Origin: Erwinia sp. S63
Lineage (GTDB): Bacteria; Pseudomonadota; Gammaproteobacteria; Enterobacterales; Enterobacteriaceae
NCBI RefSeq assembly: GCF_016625195.1
Contig: NZ_JACVUP010000007.1
Coordinates: 186,001 to 250,000 of the forward strand
DNA length: 64,000 nucleotides
Reading direction: 5' to 3'
Below the pieces are notes generated by a model that saw nothing but the letters and a program-made list of their open reading frames with translations, was not told the DNA's origin and ran no database searches. The position numbers and the translations under genes were made by a program. Shown piece after piece: positions 8,673-16,770 of the stretch (its first letter is position 1; every line of letters begins with the position of its first letter).

Positions 8673-9542
8673 TCATTTGGCGCGTAGCCATTCGGTGACC
8701 AGCATCGGCCAACTGGCGAGTGGCAGATCGGCGACACCGCGAATACCAAATCCATGACCGCCTTTCTGATAAAAGTGAATTTCCACCGGCACCTTGTGTT
8801 CCCGCAGGGCGCTGAAAAACACCATGCTGTTGTTCACCGAAACCGCTTCATCATCAGACGCGTGAATCAACAGCGTGGGTGGTGTCTGCGCATGCACGCG
8901 CGTTTCCATCGAGTAGGCATCAATCAACTTTTGATCCGGCCACGCGCCGAGCAGGCGGGTGCGCGAGCTTTCGTGTGTCAGACCGTCGCGCATGCTGATC
9001 ACTGGATAGAGCAGCACCATCGCATCCGGACGCGGCGAGAAGCTATCGGCCTGATCCTGCACCGGATAAACTTTCTCAGCAAAGCGCGTGCCCAGACTGG
9101 CCGCCACGTGCCCACCTGCTGAGAAGCCCATCATCACAATGTATTTACCGTTCATGCCGCGCTGTGCACGATCGCGCAGCACGCGTACCGCACGTTGTGC
9201 ATCGGCCAGCGGGGCATCGGGACCTTCGTGATGGCCATCGTACGGCAACCGATAGGTCATCACCGCCAGCGTATAACCCATCGACGTGAAGAAGGTAGCG
9301 AGCGCACTGCCTTCACGGTCAATCAGCACCCGCTGATAGCCGCCGCCGGGCGCCACCAACAGCGTGATGCCATTGGAGGTTTCCGGGTGCCAGATGGCCA
9401 TTTCAGGGCAACGCACGCCAGTTGCGGCGCGGTCATAAGGTTCGTACTCTTTGGCGAGATCGACGATTTGCGGTTGAGCGCGTGAATCACTCGCGCCTGG
9501 CGCATCACCGTGTGGCCAGATATTAATGATTTCTGTGTGCAT
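8673..9542 (-). CDS. Alpha/beta-hydrolase, acetyl-esterase/carbohydrate-esterase type
   Basis: This 289-residue cytoplasmic protein (no signal peptide) is of the BD-FAE/esterase-lipase type. It has the oxyanion motif APGGGYQRV, the nucleophile elbow GFSAGGH, an acid in IHASDDEAV and the catalytic His in GGHGFGI. This layout is shared with acetylxylan-esterase-like enzymes that deacetylate plant-derived oligosaccharides; the exact substrate is not visible. It is not present between yhjJ and kdgK in E. coli, so it is a lineage-specific insertion or replacement. Its neighbour kdgK (pectin/glucuronate breakdown) makes a role in plant polysaccharide use reasonable, but that is inference. Confidence 0.8.
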   Translation of the reverse strand: MHTEIINIWPHGDAPGASDSRAQPQIVDLAKEYEPYDRAATGVRCPEMAIWHPETSNGITLLVAPGGGYQRVLIDREGSALATFFTSMGYTLAVMTYRLPYDGHHEGPDAPLADAQRAVRVLRDRAQRGMNGKYIVMMGFSAGGHVAASLGTRFAEKVYPVQDQADSFSPRPDAMVLLYPVISMRDGLTHESSRTRLLGAWPDQKLIDAYSMETRVHAQTPPTLLIHASDDEAVSVNNSMVFFSALREHKVPVEIHFYQKGGHGFGIRGVADLPLASWPMLVTEWLRAK

Positions 9543-9916
9543 AAATCAGTCCTGAGCGAGTCGTGTTGTGATTATTTTGTTCGCGGCCGGATTAACAGCG
9601 TCCTGCTGTTATTGATTAAAACATGGTCTGTTTTCACGCCGCCGTCCAGCCGAAAACCCACCATTTCTGCAGTTTCGGACTATGCCTGGCGGCTCGATTT
9701 CTTTCCGTAATACATTGAATTTAAATTGATATGGTAAGGGTTGCTAAACTGGCGCGGGCGAATGTGAGTCAAAGATGGATGGCTGGCGAGGTTAGTCAAA
9801 ATTAGCGGTGTAATGTCGGGATTTAAGGCAAATTATCCTGCGCATTGTGTAAGTCGTGATTATCAAATCAACAACGACAAAGCGATCGGGTGGCGCATCT
9901 CATCGCGTCAGCTGGC
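9543..9916. other. Intergenic region upstream of the hydrolase gene
   Basis: About 370 bp of non-coding DNA between the kdgK terminator hairpin and the start of the minus-strand hydrolase. Apart from the AAAACA-N5-TGTTTT palindrome and AT-rich stretches (9713-9732) no gene or RNA is recognised. No open frame with a plausible ribosome site covers it. Confidence 0.5.
9618..9634. promoter_or_regulatory. Palindrome AAAACA-N5-TGTTTT upstream of the hydrolase
   Basis: A perfect 6-bp inverted repeat lies 76-92 bp upstream of the minus-strand start codon at 9542. It resembles an operator in shape and A/T-rich arms. It shares AAAAC/GTTTT arms with the palindrome before kdgK but has wider spacing, so a common regulator is only a possibility. 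Confidence 0.3.
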
Positions 9917-9961
9917 TTCCAGCGGCGTCAGACTTTTTGCCTGAAATAGCGCCGCTGGGAA
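9917..9961 (-). terminator. Hairpin after kdgK
   Basis: TTCCAGCGGCG (9917-9927) pairs with CGCCGCTGGGAA (9950-9961) with a single bulged base. No strong T run follows on the minus strand, so it is a likely but weak terminator or a 3'-stabilising hairpin. Confidence 0.5.
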
Positions 9962-9976
9962 GTGCTGTTATCAAGA

Positions 9977-10909
9977 CTATTGCGGCATGGCGCTTAAAGG
10001 GATAATTGCCCCGCGATGCTGGATCACCGTGCTGGCGGTGAGATGACCGCGTGCCGCTGCATCCTCCGCACTTCCTCCGGCTAAACGCACGGCCAGATAA
10101 CCTGCGCTGAAAGAGTCGCCTGCGGCAGTGGTATCGATCACCTTCTCTTTAGCCAGCTTGATGGCGGGCACTTCACGCAGCGGCTCATCGGCAATTGCCA
10201 CTAAACAGGAATCGGCACCGCGTTTGATGGCGATCTCCTGCACGCCCGCTTCACGCGTGCGCGCAATCACCGCGTCCAGCGGCTGTTCGCCCCATAGCAG
10301 GTGCTCGTCATCCAGCGTCAGGAAGGCGATGTCGGTATGACGCAGCATCTCAGCGTAAGCCTGTTGCGCGCTGGATTTGTCTGCCCACAGACGTGGACGA
10401 TAGTTGTTATCGAAAATCACTTTGCCGCCGTTTTGACGGCAAGCGTTGAGCAGCGCCATCAACTTCTCACGACTGGCAGCCGGCAGAATCGCCAGGCTAA
10501 TCCCGCTGAGATAGATGTAATCATAATCGGCTAGCTGGGCGCAGATCGCCTCAGCTTCTGGGCCATCCAGCCAGAAGCGCGCCGCGGCATCGTTACGCCA
10601 ATACCAGAAGGTGCGCTCGCCGTGCTCGTCGGTTTCGATGAAGTACAAGCCCGGCATTTTATTGTCGAGGCGTTGAATGAGCTGAGTGTGCACCTGCTCC
10701 TGCTGCCAGGCAGCGATCATCTGGTCACTGAAACTGTCGGTGCCCAGCGCGGTGACATAATCCACCCGCAGTTGCTGGTTATCTGACTGGCGCGCCAGAT
10801 AAACCGCGGTGTTCAGCGTGTCACCGCCAAAGCCGCGTTTGATGTTCTCACCTTTTTCGGACAGCTCAATCATGCATTCGCCAATGATGGCAATCTTCTT
10901 CTGCGTCAT
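9977..10909 (-). CDS. kdgK: 2-dehydro-3-deoxygluconokinase KdgK
   Basis: KdgK phosphorylates 2-keto-3-deoxygluconate to KDPG, feeding pectin and hexuronate breakdown into the Entner-Doudoroff aldolase. The protein is a PfkB-family sugar kinase: N-terminal GECMIELSEKGE and GGDTLNTAVYLAR substrate motifs, then the C-terminal signature DTTAAGDSFSAGYLA with the catalytic Asp. The start at 10909 gives MTQKKIAIIGECM (310 aa), matching the usual 309-residue length; an in-frame start at 10969 would add 20 unconserved residues and lies beyond a GAAGA ribosome site. A KdgR-like palindrome lies 67-83 bp upstream. Confidence 0.95.
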   Translation of the reverse strand: MTQKKIAIIGECMIELSEKGENIKRGFGGDTLNTAVYLARQSDNQQLRVDYVTALGTDSFSDQMIAAWQQEQVHTQLIQRLDNKMPGLYFIETDEHGERTFWYWRNDAAARFWLDGPEAEAICAQLADYDYIYLSGISLAILPAASREKLMALLNACRQNGGKVIFDNNYRPRLWADKSSAQQAYAEMLRHTDIAFLTLDDEHLLWGEQPLDAVIARTREAGVQEIAIKRGADSCLVAIADEPLREVPAIKLAKEKVIDTTAAGDSFSAGYLAVRLAGGSAEDAAARGHLTASTVIQHRGAIIPLSAMPQ

Positions 10910-10975
10910 GGTCTTCGGCCTGTAGTGAATTCTGCCCACGAGTCTCGCGTCTGGTATGGCAGCTGTCAATGGTTT

Positions 10976-10992
10976 TTAAAACGATGTTTTAA
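10976..10992. promoter_or_regulatory. Candidate KdgR operator upstream of kdgK
   Basis: TTAAAAC-GAT-GTTTTAA is a perfect 7-bp inverted repeat with a 3-bp centre. It resembles the KdgR box core (TGAAAC-N3-GTTTCA) with one symmetric change per arm. Its position 67-83 bp before the kdgK start fits an operator. Known biology: KdgR represses kdgK in plant-associated enterobacteria; binding here is inferred. Confidence 0.55.
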
Positions 10993-11115
10993 TTTAACTT
11001 AAGGTGCCTGAGTCCCTTTTTCACGGCGATTTAACGGCCAAAGCGCCGCTTGTTTTGCCGATTAAGCCTGAAACGCGCTGATACACTCAACTGCTCGTGT
11101 GGTGGCTGAGACCAA

Positions 11116-11142
11116 TAAAGTTATCGCGTTGTTAGCCGATAC
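11116..11142 (+). promoter_or_regulatory. Sigma-28 (FliA) promoter of pdeH
   Basis: TAAAGTTA (11116-11123), an 11-bp spacer and GCCGATAC (11135-11142) match the class 3 flagellar consensus TAAAGTTT-N11-GCCGATAA at 14 of 16 positions with exact spacing. It lies about 52 bp before the chosen pdeH start, placing pdeH in the flagellar regulon as in E. coli. Confidence 0.9.
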
Positions 11143-11193
11143 TTGCCGCTGAGAAGCAATTTGCAGGCACCCACCACCTACCAGGAAAAAACC

Positions 11194-11967
11194 ATGGTGA
11201 TGAACAATTTGAGTCATCGGCTGCCTATTTCAATTGAACTGGAGCAACAACAGGAAACGCGTTTCTACTGGCAGCAGTGCCAACGATTCTATACTTTCCA
11301 GCCGATCTACCAGGTCTCCGGCCGTTTACTGGCTATTGAATTACTGACTGCGGTGACCCATCCCTCCGCACCAGAAAAAAGGTTGTCGCCCGAAACCTAT
11401 TTTGATGCGCTGACTATCGCGCAGCGTCTCGATGTCGTCGAGGAACAGCTTGAGCTGTTATTACAGTGGTCACACTTTTTCAGCCAGCGTCAGTTGGTGG
11501 CCTCGGTGAATATTGATGGACCGACGCTGCTGGCGATTGAGCAGCATGACACTATCCGTCAGTTGATAATCCAACTGCCCTGGGTGCGCTTTGAACTCAC
11601 GGAACACCATGCATTGCCGCAGGAAGAGATGGTGGCGAAGATGCCTGAGCTGGGTCCGCTGTGGCTCGACGACTTCGGATCAGGCATGGCAAACTTCTCC
11701 GCGCTGACTGAGCTTCGCTATGACTACATCAAATTGTCACGCGAGCTATTCATGCTGCTGCGCTCTACCGATGAAGGCCGCTCGCTGTTCTCAATGCTGC
11801 TGGCGTTGATCAATCGCTATTGCAACGGCGTTATCGTCGAAGGCGTAGAGACCGAAGAGGAGTGGCAGCAGGTGCGTAATTCGCCCGCGATGGCCGCACA
11901 AGGCTATTTCTTCTCGCGTCCTGTGCCCTTTAGCACGCTGGAATCCCTGGCACTCGAGCTTCCCTGA
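11194..11967 (+). CDS. pdeH: Cyclic-di-GMP phosphodiesterase PdeH (YhjH), EAL-only
   Basis: A soluble stand-alone EAL-domain protein that keeps c-di-GMP low in motile cells so that YcgR does not brake the flagellum. Visible motifs are the EAL-site variant IELLTAV, ASVNIDGPTLLA, RFELTEH, LWLDDFGSGMANFSAL, YIKLSREL and VIVEGVET, which cover the metal and substrate positions, so it should be active. ATG 11194 is preferred (257 aa) because of CCAGGAAAAAACC just before it; the longer frame from 11143 starts at the sigma-28 -10 and would precede the transcript start. Single gene, FliA-driven. Confidence 0.95.
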   Translation: MVMNNLSHRLPISIELEQQQETRFYWQQCQRFYTFQPIYQVSGRLLAIELLTAVTHPSAPEKRLSPETYFDALTIAQRLDVVEEQLELLLQWSHFFSQRQLVASVNIDGPTLLAIEQHDTIRQLIIQLPWVRFELTEHHALPQEEMVAKMPELGPLWLDDFGSGMANFSALTELRYDYIKLSRELFMLLRSTDEGRSLFSMLLALINRYCNGVIVEGVETEEEWQQVRNSPAMAAQGYFFSRPVPFSTLESLALELP

Positions 11968-12028
11968 TCCCGATCCGCAACGTCTCGACTACAGTTATGT
12001 GAGACGTTGAGGGCAAGGAGGAAGCAGA

Positions 12029-14089
12029 ATGTCACGTACGGGAAAAGTCCTGAGTTGGGTATTTGGGATTTTATTGTTGTTGGTTGTGGTGGTCGTGGTG
12101 ATTATCGCCACGTTTGACTGGAACCGCCTGAAGCCAACCATCAACCAAAAAGTCTCTACTGAGTTAAACCGGCCTTTCGCCATTCGCGGCGATCTGGGGG
12201 TTGCCTGGGTGCGCAATCGCGAAGAGCCCGGCTGGCGCAGTTGGGTGCCGTGGCCGCAGGTGCATGCGGATGACATCATGCTGGGCAACCCACCAAATAT
12301 TCCCGATGTCACCATGGTCCATTTGCAGCGCGTTGAAGCCACGCTTGCGCCGCTGGCGTTACTGCATAAACAGGTTTATCTGCCGTGGATCAAGATGCAA
12401 CTGCCCGATGCGCGGCTGGTGCAGACGGCGGATAAAAAGAATAACTGGACCTTTAACCTAGCCAGCAGCGAGAACAGCGATGCCAATGCGCCGCCTTCTG
12501 CCTGGTCTTTCCGCCTCGATAATATCCTGTTCGACAAAGGCCAGATTCGCTATCGCGATGCCATCAATAAAGCCGATGTCACCGTCACCCTTAATCCACT
12601 GGGCAAACCGGTGCCTTATGCGCAAGTGGCTGGCGGTAACGACCAGCAAAAAGGCGCGGGTGATTTTGTCTTTGGCTGGCAGGCGGATGGGACCTACAAC
12701 AATCAGAAACTGGAAGGCGACGGTAAGATCGGCGGCATGCTGTCGTTGCGCAGCAAAACCACGCCATTCCCACTGCAGGTGGATGTGCGCAACGGCACCA
12801 CACGCGTGCGTATCGACGGGACATTACAGGATCCTTTAAACCTCGGCGGGCTGGATGTGCGTCTGCGTTTTGCTGGCGATACGCTGGCGAATCTGTACGG
12901 TCTGACCGGCGTGCTGTTGCCTGATACACCGCCGTACGAAACCGACGGCCATCTGATCGCGCGCTTTAACGAAGAGAAAGGGCCGCTGTTCCGCTACGAA
13001 AACTTCAATGGTCACATCGGCGACAGCGATATTCATGGTTCGCTGACCTATCGCCAGGTGAAACCGCGCCCGACACTGACCGGAGAATTAACCTCGAACC
13101 AGCTGCGTATGGCGGATTTGGGCCCGCTTATTGGGGTGAATTCGGGTAAAGGCAGTGAAAAAACTCAGCAGGCTAAAGCCCAGCGTGGTGATGCCTCAAC
13201 TCAACCGGCGGATCGCGTGCTGCCGCATGACAAGTTTGATACCAAAAGCTGGGACGTGATGGATGCGGATGTGAAATTCAGCGGTAAACGCATCGAACAC
13301 AGCAGTAAACTGCCGCTCAGCGATCTCTACACTCATTTGCAATTGAAAAACGGCGACCTGCTGCTCGATCCGCTGCGCTTCGGCATGGCGGGCGGCAGTA
13401 TCAACTCCACCATTCATCTGGAAGGGGATAAAAGCCCGATGCGCGGTCGCGCGGACTTGCATGCGCGTAAACTGCAACTGCGTCAGCTGTTCCCGAATGT
13501 CACCGCGATGCAGCGCAGCCTCGGCCAGTTGAACGGTGATGCCAGCCTGACCGGCACCGGTAACTCGGTGGCGGATATTCTGGGGACCAGCAACGGTGAG
13601 CTGAAACTGCTGATGAATGATGGATTGATCAGCCGTAGCCTGATGGAAATTGCTGGCCTGAATGTCGGTAACTATGTGGTCGGTAAACTGTTTGGCGATG
13701 ATGAGGTGCGCATCAACTGTGCCGCCACCGATCTCAATATCCGTCAGGGCGTAGCCACGCCGAAAGTGTTTGTACTGGACACGGAAAATGCGGTGATTAA
13801 TGTCACCGGCAACGTTAACTTTGCCAATGAAGGGCTGGATTTATCCATCAATCCAGAGAGCAAAGGCATTCGTATCATCACCTTGCGATCGCCGCTGTAT
13901 GTGCGTGGCACCTTCAAAAATCCGGATGCCGGAGTGAAAGCCGGACCGCTGATCGCACGTGGCGCTGCTGCGGTGGCGCTGGGCGCGGTGGTAGCGCCGG
14001 CCGCCGCACTGCTGGCACTGATTTCACCCAGTGATACCGACGCCAACCAGTGCAGCAACGTGTTGCAGCAGATGAAAAGTAAAAAGTGA
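12029..14089 (+). CDS. yhjG: AsmA-family envelope protein YhjG
   Basis: This 686-residue protein has one N-terminal membrane helix (about residues 8-30) followed by a long periplasmic repeat-rich region, the AsmA-like layout now linked to glycerophospholipid transport between membranes. The C-terminal AsmA domain is visible in the region GELKLLMNDGLISRSLMEIAGLNVG. Length agrees with E. coli YhjG (about 690 aa). A GGCAAGGAGGAAG ribosome site precedes the ATG. Its stop codon abuts the stop of ppiC on the other strand with no spacer. Confidence 0.9.
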   Translation: MSRTGKVLSWVFGILLLLVVVVVVIIATFDWNRLKPTINQKVSTELNRPFAIRGDLGVAWVRNREEPGWRSWVPWPQVHADDIMLGNPPNIPDVTMVHLQRVEATLAPLALLHKQVYLPWIKMQLPDARLVQTADKKNNWTFNLASSENSDANAPPSAWSFRLDNILFDKGQIRYRDAINKADVTVTLNPLGKPVPYAQVAGGNDQQKGAGDFVFGWQADGTYNNQKLEGDGKIGGMLSLRSKTTPFPLQVDVRNGTTRVRIDGTLQDPLNLGGLDVRLRFAGDTLANLYGLTGVLLPDTPPYETDGHLIARFNEEKGPLFRYENFNGHIGDSDIHGSLTYRQVKPRPTLTGELTSNQLRMADLGPLIGVNSGKGSEKTQQAKAQRGDASTQPADRVLPHDKFDTKSWDVMDADVKFSGKRIEHSSKLPLSDLYTHLQLKNGDLLLDPLRFGMAGGSINSTIHLEGDKSPMRGRADLHARKLQLRQLFPNVTAMQRSLGQLNGDASLTGTGNSVADILGTSNGELKLLMNDGLISRSLMEIAGLNVGNYVVGKLFGDDEVRINCAATDLNIRQGVATPKVFVLDTENAVINVTGNVNFANEGLDLSINPESKGIRIITLRSPLYVRGTFKNPDAGVKAGPLIARGAAAVALGAVVAPAAALLALISPSDTDANQCSNVLQQMKSKK

Positions 14090-14371
14090 TCAGTTACGCC
14101 ACAGCACTTTGATGATGTGATAACCAAAGGCGGTTTTCACCGGTCCGTAAGGTTGCAATAGCGGGCAGGAGAAGACCGCCTTATCAAAGGCGGGCACCAT
14201 CTGGCCTTTACGGAATTCACCGAGGTCGCCGCCGTTACGGCCGGATGGACAGGTGGAGTGTTTTTTTGCCAGCTGCTGGAAGTTCGCGCCCTTTTCCAGC
14301 TGGGTCAGCAGGGATTTGGCCTGCGCTTCATCCTTGACGAGGATGTGTAAAGCTGCCGCGGTTTTCGCCAT
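14090..14371 (-). CDS. ppiC: Peptidyl-prolyl cis-trans isomerase C (parvulin)
   Basis: PpiC is a small cytoplasmic parvulin. The 93-residue protein is a single rotamase domain: [13 protein letters not shown] at the start, [27 protein letters not shown] in the core (G-G-D-L-G-x-F signature) and FGYHIIKV at the end. Size equals E. coli PpiC (93 aa). In E. coli its convergent neighbour is ilvC; here it is yhjG, so this stop codon marks a rearrangement junction. Confidence 0.96.
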   Translation of the reverse strand: MAKTAAALHILVKDEAQAKSLLTQLEKGANFQQLAKKHSTCPSGRNGGDLGEFRKGQMVPAFDKAVFSCPLLQPYGPVKTAFGYHIIKVLWRN

Positions 14372-14412
14372 GTGGGTGTCTCTATATGTATGTATAATGT
14401 TCGGCGCATTAT

Positions 14413-14517
14413 ATCCCCGTCATACTTCAAATTGCAGGTGCGTTGGCTGCGAATGCCCGGTCCGGTGACTGATTGAATCAGCTTCCGATACGCATCCACC
14501 TGTCGTAATCCTGCCAT
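14413..14517. repeat. Divergent ERIC-like element upstream of rep
   Basis: CGTCATACTTCAAATTGCAG and TGCGTTGGCTGCG match one ERIC end (reverse orientation to the 8551-8671 copy). The middle is degenerate (CCGGTGACTGATTGAATCAGC instead of the usual central palindrome) and the far end is not recognisable. It fills the ppiC-rep divergent spacer, so it may sit inside either leader. Confidence 0.65.
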
Positions 14518-14566
14518 TCGACATCGTCAGGGGATCTCCTTTTCATTAGTTGAGTGATATTCCGTT

Positions 14567-16588
14567 ATGCGTTTAAACCCCGGCCAACAACGTGCTGTCG
14601 AATTTGTCACCGGTCCCTGCCTGGTGCTGGCCGGTGCAGGCTCGGGTAAGACCCGCGTCATCACCAATAAAATTGCCCACCTGATCCGCGAGTGCGGCTA
14701 TCAGGCGCGCCATATCGCCGCGGTGACCTTCACCAACAAAGCCTCACGTGAGATGAAAGAGCGTGTCGCGCAAACCCTCGGGCGCAAAGAGGCGCGCGGC
14801 CTGATGATCTCCACTTTCCACACGCTGGGGCTGGAGATCATCAAACGTGAATACAAAGCGTTGGGCATGAAAGCGAGCTTCTCGCTATTCGACGACCAGG
14901 ACCAGCTGGCGCTGTTGAAAGACCTCACTAAACAGTGGCTGGAGGAAGACAAAACGCTGTTGCAGCAGCTGATTTCCACCATTTCCAACTGGAAGAATGA
15001 TCTGGTCGATCCGCAGGGTGCCGCTGGTTTAGCTAAATCTCAGCGCGACCAGATTTTTGCCCACTGCTATCAGCTGTATGACCAGCATCTGAAATCCTGC
15101 AACGTGCTGGATTTCGACGATTTGATTGCGCTACCGACGCTGTTGCTGCAACGCAACCAGGAAGTGCGTGAGCGCTGGCAGCAGCGTATTCGCTATTTAT
15201 TAGTGGATGAATATCAGGACACCAACACCAGCCAGTATGAGCTGGTGAAACTGCTGGTGGGCGCGCGGGCGCGTTTCACCGTGGTAGGTGATGATGATCA
15301 GTCAATTTACTCCTGGCGTGGCGCGCGACCGCAAAACCTGGTGCTGCTAAAAGAGGATTTCCCGGCGCTGGAAGTGGTGAAGCTGGAGCAGAACTATCGC
15401 TCAACCCAGCGCATTCTGAAGTCGGCTAACATCCTGATTGCTAACAATCCGCATGTGTTCGAGAAGCGCCTGTTCTCCGAGCTTGGTGAGGGCAGCGAGT
15501 TGAAGGTGCTGAGTGCCAACAATGAAGACCACGAAGCTGAGCGGGTTGCCGGTGAGTTGATTGCCCATCACTTCGTCAATAAAACCGCCTATAAAGATTA
15601 TGCGATTCTCTATCGCGGCAACCATCAGTCACGCGTCTTTGAAAAGCAGCTGATGCAGAACCGTATTCCTTATCGCATCTCTGGCGGCACCTCGTTCTTC
15701 TCACGGCCGGAAATCAAAGATTTGCTGGCTTATCTGCGTGTACTGACCAATCAGGAAGACGACAGTGCTTTCCTGCGTATCGTTAACACGCCGCGCCGTG
15801 AGATTGGGCCTGCCACGCTGCAGAAGCTGGGTGAATGGGCCAACCTGCGCAACAAAAGTCTGTTCAATGCCAGCTTCGATATGGGGCTGGAACAGACCCT
15901 GAGCGGGCGTGGTCTGGAGCATCTGCAGCGCTTTACCCAATGGCTTAACGAGATTATCCAGCTGACGGAGCGCGAGCCGGTGAATGCGGTGCGCGATCTG
16001 ATTCGCGGTGTCGATTACGAAAGCTGGCTGTTTGAGACCTCGCCAAGCCCCAAAGCCGCCGAAATGCGCATGAAAAACGTCAACACGCTGTTCCAGTGGA
16101 TGACCGAGATGCTGGAAGGCGACGAACTCAATGAGCCGATGACGTTGGCGCAGGTGGTGACGCGCTTTACGCTACGCGACATGATGGAACGCGGCGAGAG
16201 CGATGAGGAGAGCGATCAAGTACAGCTGATGACCTTGCACGCCTCCAAAGGGCTGGAGTTCCCGTATGTTTATCTGGTCGGTATGGAAGAGGGACTGTTA
16301 CCGCATCAGAGCAGTATCGATGAGAACAACATCGAAGAGGAACGCCGTCTGGCGTATGTGGGTATTACCCGTGCGCAAAGAGAGCTGACGTTTACCCTGT
16401 GCCGTGAACGCCGTCAGTATGGCGAACTGGTGCGCCCGGAAGCGAGCCGCTTTCTGATGGAGCTGCCGCAGGATGATGTGGTGTGGGAGCGCGAGAAAAA
16501 GGTGATCAGCGCCGAGGAGCGGGTGAAAACCGGGCAGACGCGCGTCGCTGGCTTACGTGCGATGCTGGAGAATGCGAAGAAGGGGTAA
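14567..16588 (+). CDS. rep: ATP-dependent DNA helicase Rep
   Basis: Rep is a 3'-5' SF1A helicase that works with the replisome to clear proteins ahead of forks. The 673 residues equal the E. coli length. Motifs: Walker [10 protein letters not shown], Ia [59 protein letters not shown] and [10 protein letters not shown]. The start [18 protein letters not shown] matches family members. It is monocistronic here, divergent from ppiC, with an ERIC-like element upstream. Confidence 0.97.
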   Translation: MRLNPGQQRAVEFVTGPCLVLAGAGSGKTRVITNKIAHLIRECGYQARHIAAVTFTNKASREMKERVAQTLGRKEARGLMISTFHTLGLEIIKREYKALGMKASFSLFDDQDQLALLKDLTKQWLEEDKTLLQQLISTISNWKNDLVDPQGAAGLAKSQRDQIFAHCYQLYDQHLKSCNVLDFDDLIALPTLLLQRNQEVRERWQQRIRYLLVDEYQDTNTSQYELVKLLVGARARFTVVGDDDQSIYSWRGARPQNLVLLKEDFPALEVVKLEQNYRSTQRILKSANILIANNPHVFEKRLFSELGEGSELKVLSANNEDHEAERVAGELIAHHFVNKTAYKDYAILYRGNHQSRVFEKQLMQNRIPYRISGGTSFFSRPEIKDLLAYLRVLTNQEDDSAFLRIVNTPRREIGPATLQKLGEWANLRNKSLFNASFDMGLEQTLSGRGLEHLQRFTQWLNEIIQLTEREPVNAVRDLIRGVDYESWLFETSPSPKAAEMRMKNVNTLFQWMTEMLEGDELNEPMTLAQVVTRFTLRDMMERGESDEESDQVQLMTLHASKGLEFPYVYLVGMEEGLLPHQSSIDENNIEEERRLAYVGITRAQRELTFTLCRERRQYGELVRPEASRFLMELPQDDVVWEREKKVISAEERVKTGQTRVAGLRAMLENAKKG

Positions 16589-16706
16589 TGGCTGCGTAAC
16601 AAAGAGCGCAACGTCGGGCTTAGGAGCTTCAGGTTTCGGGTTGAGGCTTTAGAGTTCAGTGCTTCAGGCGGGAAGCGTGGCGGAAGGACGATAAAAAGTG
16701 CCCGGC

Positions 16707-16740
16707 AAATGCGCAGTTTACATGGGGTCAATGCGCATTT
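16707..16740. terminator. Hairpin between convergent rep and gppA
   Basis: AAATGCGCA (16707-16715) and TGCGCATTT (16732-16740) form a 9-bp perfect stem with a 16-nt loop in the 180-bp gap between the converging genes; flanking A/T runs suit bidirectional termination. Confidence 0.5.
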
Positions 16741-16770
16741 GACGAGCGCTTATCAGCGCAGCAGGTTCGA

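Noticed and set aside
16620..16680. Imperfect GCTTCAGG/GTTCAG repeats between rep and gppA
   Set aside because: Only two good copies and no regular spacing; likely chance.
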